DNA from: Phialocephala subalpina
Lineage: Eukaryota > Ascomycota > Leotiomycetes > Helotiales > Mollisiaceae
Direction: 5' to 3'
Length of the DNA: 64,000 nt
NCBI GenBank assembly: GCA_900073065.1
Contig: FJOG01000017.1
Location: 1,174,149-1,238,148, forward strand
Shown here: piece after piece, positions 60,018 through 64,000 of the stretch
How the letters are laid out: each line of letters starts with the position of its first letter
Position numbering within the stretch: position 1 is the stretch's first letter
Notes under the pieces: model-generated
Database searches by the model: none
Told to the model about the DNA's origin: nothing
What the model saw: only the letters and a program-made list of their open reading frames with translations
Program-made: the position numbers and the translations under genes

Positions 60018-61440
60018 ATGTCGACAGACACTGTAGGTATTGGTGGTTTCGGTGAGCCGGACATCAACTATGGACCAAGGTTGTTGACAGCGACTCTCGT
60101 GCTCACCGTTGCTGCTTTCCTATCGGTTACAGCCAGAATGTGGGTGAGGAAAATCATGATCAAGTCCGTGGGTTGGGATGACTACTTTATATGTGGTGCA
60201 ACGGTAAGTAGCCTCCAATGCTCAGCCAAGGACGGCATGAGGCTCAATTAATAACACTATGTAGCTTCTATCTCTCATTAGCGAAGCTCTAACCATTGCA
60301 GATGTATCCTATGGGGCAGGCCGTCATGCAACATACCTTACAGATGTCCCGAAGCATTCCTACGGCCTCTATCTCAATTTCATCAGCCAGCCATTCTTCT
60401 TGGTCGCCGTTGTGTTGGTCAAAGTCAGCATTGGCCTCTTCCTCCTGCGCCTCACGCCCTCTCAATTCTTCCACCGCTTCATTTGGGGCATGATAGGCTT
60501 CATGGCTATGTATACTTCTGTAGCGCTGAGTAAGTATCAATCTTGAATGGTGTCGCTTGGCAGACTTTGACCAAAACAGTCACTATCTTGACACAATGTC
60601 GACCGATGAATTTTCTCTGGGATGCTACTGGGACAGTTAAAGCTGACTGTTTCTCGCCACTTGGTCTTCGAGCCTGTGCATATTTCAATGCCAGTGAGTG
60701 CATCATTCTCCAACATTGAAAATGATTGAAGAGTCTCGTAAGCTGACTTTTATAGCTTGCGGCATCTTCGCCGATTTCGTCTTTGCATTGCTCCCTATTC
60801 CAATGTTGTGGAACGTTAAAATCAATATGCGGGTAAAGATGGCTCTGTTTTGTATCTTAGGTCTGGGTCTCTTGTAAGCCACACTCTCCTGCTCCTCCTA
60901 CGCGGCCCGCACGCCAAAGACAATTATGCTAACATGGATACCCCATACAGTGCGACTGCTGCTTGCATCGTGAAAGTAGTCTACCTCTCCTCCTACGGAA
61001 GTCACGGCGATTTCCTCTGGGACAGCGTCAATATCACGATCTGGACATCCTGCGAACTGAACGTCGGAATCTTCGCCGCCTCGATTGCTACACTGAAGCC
61101 TCTGTTCCGCGCTACCTTCGCAGGCACTACCTTCGGCTCTGGCGGTTACATCAACAGCAAAGACAAGTCCCAGGACAAGAACGGCTTTGTTAAACATATC
61201 AGCAACTCTCGAGGAACGAGCAAGATTGGCGGTGGAACACCGAGCAAAGATGACGGCTTCGAGATGTACGGAAGTGTCATTACAGCCAGCGGAAAGAGAG
61301 GGCGCATCGATATCGACAACGAATCCGAGGAAAGCATTCTACCACTGCAGAATCCAGGGATTATGAAAACGACACAGGTCAATGTCTCAGTCAACGAGAC
61401 GCGCATGAATAGAGGAGACTACGGCGATGAGAAAGTCTAG
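60018..61440 (+). CDS. Seven-TM rhodopsin-domain (SAT4-type) membrane protein
   Basis: Exons 60018-60203, 60265-60529, 60580-60693, 60756-60873 and 60951-61440 give 390 residues, phases all consistent. Seven hydrophobic helices are visible, including LLTATLVLTVAAFLSVTARM, FFLVAVVLVKVSIGLFLLRL and CGIFADFVFALLPIPMLWNV. Family marks: SVGWDDYFIC after the first helices, ITILTQCRPMNFLWD with the loop Cys, and the conserved pair of Cys in TGTVKADCFSPLG. The C-terminal cytoplasmic tail of about 115 residues is Gly/Ser/Lys-rich (GTSKIGGGTPSKDDGFEM). Such proteins are common plasma-membrane proteins in Pezizomycotina; no ligand is known for most, and no N-terminal CFEM domain is present here. Confidence 0.9.
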
Positions 61441-63967
61441 ATGACACGACATGCGAGAGAGCTTTCTTCGCCGGCCGGAGAGTTCTTTCCACACACGCGG
61501 GGTAAATAATCCAACGAGTCCAGAGATACCCAGGGCCTGCACATGAAATCAGGCACGAACGGCGAATGGCGAGTTGTGCTTTCTGTATCACCATATCACT
61601 TTTTTTGGTTGAGGTCTCCTTACAGGTGGTGCTGTAAAAGATGTGTTTCATAGGTCATGACCACCGAATGAAAAGTTCATCTTCATGGGTGTTTTCGCAC
61701 CAAATACAATCATTCCAACCCTCAAAGCCCAAGTCTCTCGAGGATTTTGTCTTCTTCGTTATTCACACTTCGCTATAGCTCTTAGCTCCAAACACCAAGT
61801 GACAATTCTTCGGCATCCCCCAAATTCTATTCCGGCACTTGTCCGCCACATCACAAGTGTTTCTCCTTCTAAGTTTCCACAATACTCAGCTCCCAAGCGT
61901 CAACTAAAGCCTCCCATTGTCCTCTGTTAACGCCCCCTTGACAAGCTCCCCGCCACTCCTTCGTCTCCCAGCCCGAATTCAAGTTCCCCAACCCGCATTG
62001 CATAAACAATATACGCCACAACGCAAGACTTTCCATCTCAAGCCTCTAATTGCGACTTCCGTTTCTTGGCATGGGCAAGGGAGGCTTTGGGCTGCAGGTC
62101 CCAGCGTTCGTGGTTGAAGGATGCGGGCAGGGTCAGGGAAGTGTTGCGACTGCCTTTCGGGGTGGGGAAGCCGGTATTTGCTTACAGGACTCGGAGGCAG
62201 GAATCAAGAGACTTGAAATTTGATGGAAGTGAAACGTTTCTTTGGTAGGTAGTTAGGATGGGGAAACTCCGTGGTTGAAGCTTCTGGACGGAGGGAACAG
62301 ACGACGTCTCGTGATGCCGAACTTGTCAACCACCTTTCAGCACCTTCACCTTCGCAGTTGCAACACGTTTTGTGAAGCAAACGAGTGCCTTTTGTAGCTC
62401 GTCCACCTCGAACCGAGAGCTTCAATCTTCCAACACCGAGCAGCCACTTTCACTTGGTAACTGTACCACAATATTCATCTAACTTGAACAAATCATACAT
62501 ACTGAATGCATAACTTGGGAATACAATATCCACGTGAAACTGAGGAGCCATGTCGCTACCCACGTGAAGTTGAAACTCAAATGGTCCTAGAGTAGATTTT
62601 CGTACTCGTACACTTAAGCGAGGGATGGATACATGAGATGAACCGGAATCGGATCCCGGCTTGGCATGAGCTTGAATTAGAAGCTTATACTTGGGTAATA
62701 AGGGGAAGCTATAGCAAGATTTTTATTGCAGCTCTGACGCGTCCAGCGATGCCCCGTCCTTGTAGGGCCATTGAGAAATATCCCCAGAACATTTAGAGAT
62801 CACTCGAACTTTCGAAGGGACTTCAGAACGGGTACATCAGTACAAATACGTCCATTTCAGATAGATGAATCTGCGTCATCTCAATCTCCAGGAACGGCCG
62901 CACGCGGCTTGAAGGAGATGCTTCCGAATCCATCCCGCTCTGTGTAATGAAGCCGTCTTCGCGATCTTCGATCGGGATCCCGAGACAAGACGAGTACGAG
63001 TATCCGGAGTACCTCAAAGTACCAACCCCAGGTTAAAGCGTACGGTTAAATACAACGCGGTTCAAATGGCTATTCCTTCTGCACTGCACAGACATTGCTC
63101 CTTTTTGGCTGAATGGAAAAATACTCCTCCTCTCCTCGATTTACTTAGTATGGTACCACGACATCTTGTTGATCTTGAAGCCGAATTTGTGATTTATATT
63201 TACGCTTTGGATCCTCTGCACGCCATCGATACATGGCGGAAGCCAATGTCGATCATGATGTGTTGGTGGCTTGGACTTTGAGCCTGTCTGTGCTTTCAAT
63301 GTTGGGGAAACACCAAGATGTCTTATGACTGAGCAATTTTCTCTTACAAATGTTAGATCTGCATCAGTTCATGCTGGTTCATGTCTTTGCTGTGAGGTGT
63401 TCGTACATCTCTAGCTGCAAAGTGGTCTGTGCAAGTTTGCCAACATGTACTGTAGCAGTATCTCCGTACTTCCGACTTCAAGGCTTGACCTTGTAGTCTT
63501 CAAAATTTTTTTTTTTTGGTTCAGGTCGCCGATAAGGTGCATACAAATGCTTGCAACCTTGTCTCAAGAAGCTGGGGTTCGCCGATGTTCGGATTATTAG
63601 AGTTCTCGGTAGCGGAACAGGGGGCGAGCCTAGCAAGGAAGAGAAAAGGGGGGAAGGTTAAATTATGGGACGACACGTGATGATGCGGGCCATCACTCTC
63701 TTTGCTTGCTTTTGTCTTCGAGAGTGTATCAGATTCAAGAGCATCGTCAATCGAGTGACAGTTCGTCTCGTTCAGTTCATGCATCGTACTACAAGTGTCT
63801 ACGCCCTTCGGGAGACCTTTCTAGAAGGTGTTCGCGATGGTGGGATGGGATTACCGATGACTTAAAGTGGGGTGCTTTAGGTAATTGAGTTGAGGAGTTG
63901 GAAAGGTTTATATTGTCCCAGACTTCCCTAGACATAGCTTTCATCGAACCTTCATCAATATCTCATA
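61441..63967. other. Gene-poor interval
   Basis: About 2.5 kb without a supported gene. It has a T10-T11 tract near 63,508 and several short frames with no protein-like features. The last 100 bases before 63968 look like a normal promoter and leader (TATATTG, then CT-rich). Confidence 0.5.
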
Positions 63968-64000
63968 ATGGCTGAGTCTGTAGGCATTGTTGGTGCTGGT
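63968..64000 (+). CDS. Start of a probable FAD/NAD-binding enzyme, cut by window end
   Basis: Eleven codons, MAESVGIVGAG, run to the window edge. VGIVGAG is the start of a Rossmann dinucleotide-binding loop (GxGxxG) such as opens FAD-dependent monooxygenases. Nothing further can be said from 33 bases. Confidence 0.5.
   Translation, partial: MAESVGIVGAG

Overview
The window is nuclear DNA of a filamentous ascomycete (Pezizomycotina). Genes are intron-rich, with introns of about 45-110 nt carrying GTAHGT-type donors and CTRAC-type branch points. Both strands are used, intergenic gaps run from 0.3 to 2.5 kb, and the gene families are typical of filamentous fungi: Zn2Cys6 regulator, RON1/Ndt80-like factor, L-galactonate dehydratase, SAT4/rhodopsin-domain membrane protein, tyrosinase. 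A leotiomycete is plausible but is an inference. I see no rRNA, tRNA, CRISPR array or intact transposon.

0.5-24 kb is mostly housekeeping: a glutaredoxin-like protein, a mitochondrial protein of unknown function, verprolin/WIP (with an apparent frameshift), ERV29/SURF4, a Zn2Cys6 factor, ERB1, a DUF3237-like gene carrying an exact 250-bp tandem duplication, MOB2, LEO1, and a DUF3336/patatin protein that lacks both catalytic residues. A second exact 250-bp tandem duplication lies in gene-poor DNA at 22.4-22.9 kb.

25.6-40.4 kb is an N-acetylglucosamine (GlcNAc) utilisation cluster: an Ngs1-type GH3-GNAT sensor, GlcNAc-6-P deacetylase, GlcN-6-P deaminase, a GlcNAc-kinase-type hexokinase and the Ndt80-like regulator RON1. 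GlcNAc would be phosphorylated (hexokinase), deacetylated and deaminated to fructose-6-P, with sensor and transcription factor encoded beside the enzymes. Two head-to-head pairs (sensor/deacetylase and deaminase/kinase) share promoter regions. A decayed gene of a STAND/NLR-associated family sits between deacetylase and deaminase.

41-64 kb is accessory: a cytochrome P450 relic, a membrane-fused spermidine-synthase-like protein, L-galactonate dehydratase (D-galacturonate catabolism), a hypothetical tail-anchored-like protein, a GH72-like/X8/transmembrane gene with lost catalytic glutamates and apparent stop codons, a possible secreted Cys-containing protein, a secreted tyrosinase, a seven-TM rhodopsin-domain protein, and the first codons of a probable FAD-dependent enzyme at the right edge. 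Exon borders were placed by eye from splice motifs, reading phase and family conservation, and have not been checked against transcripts.
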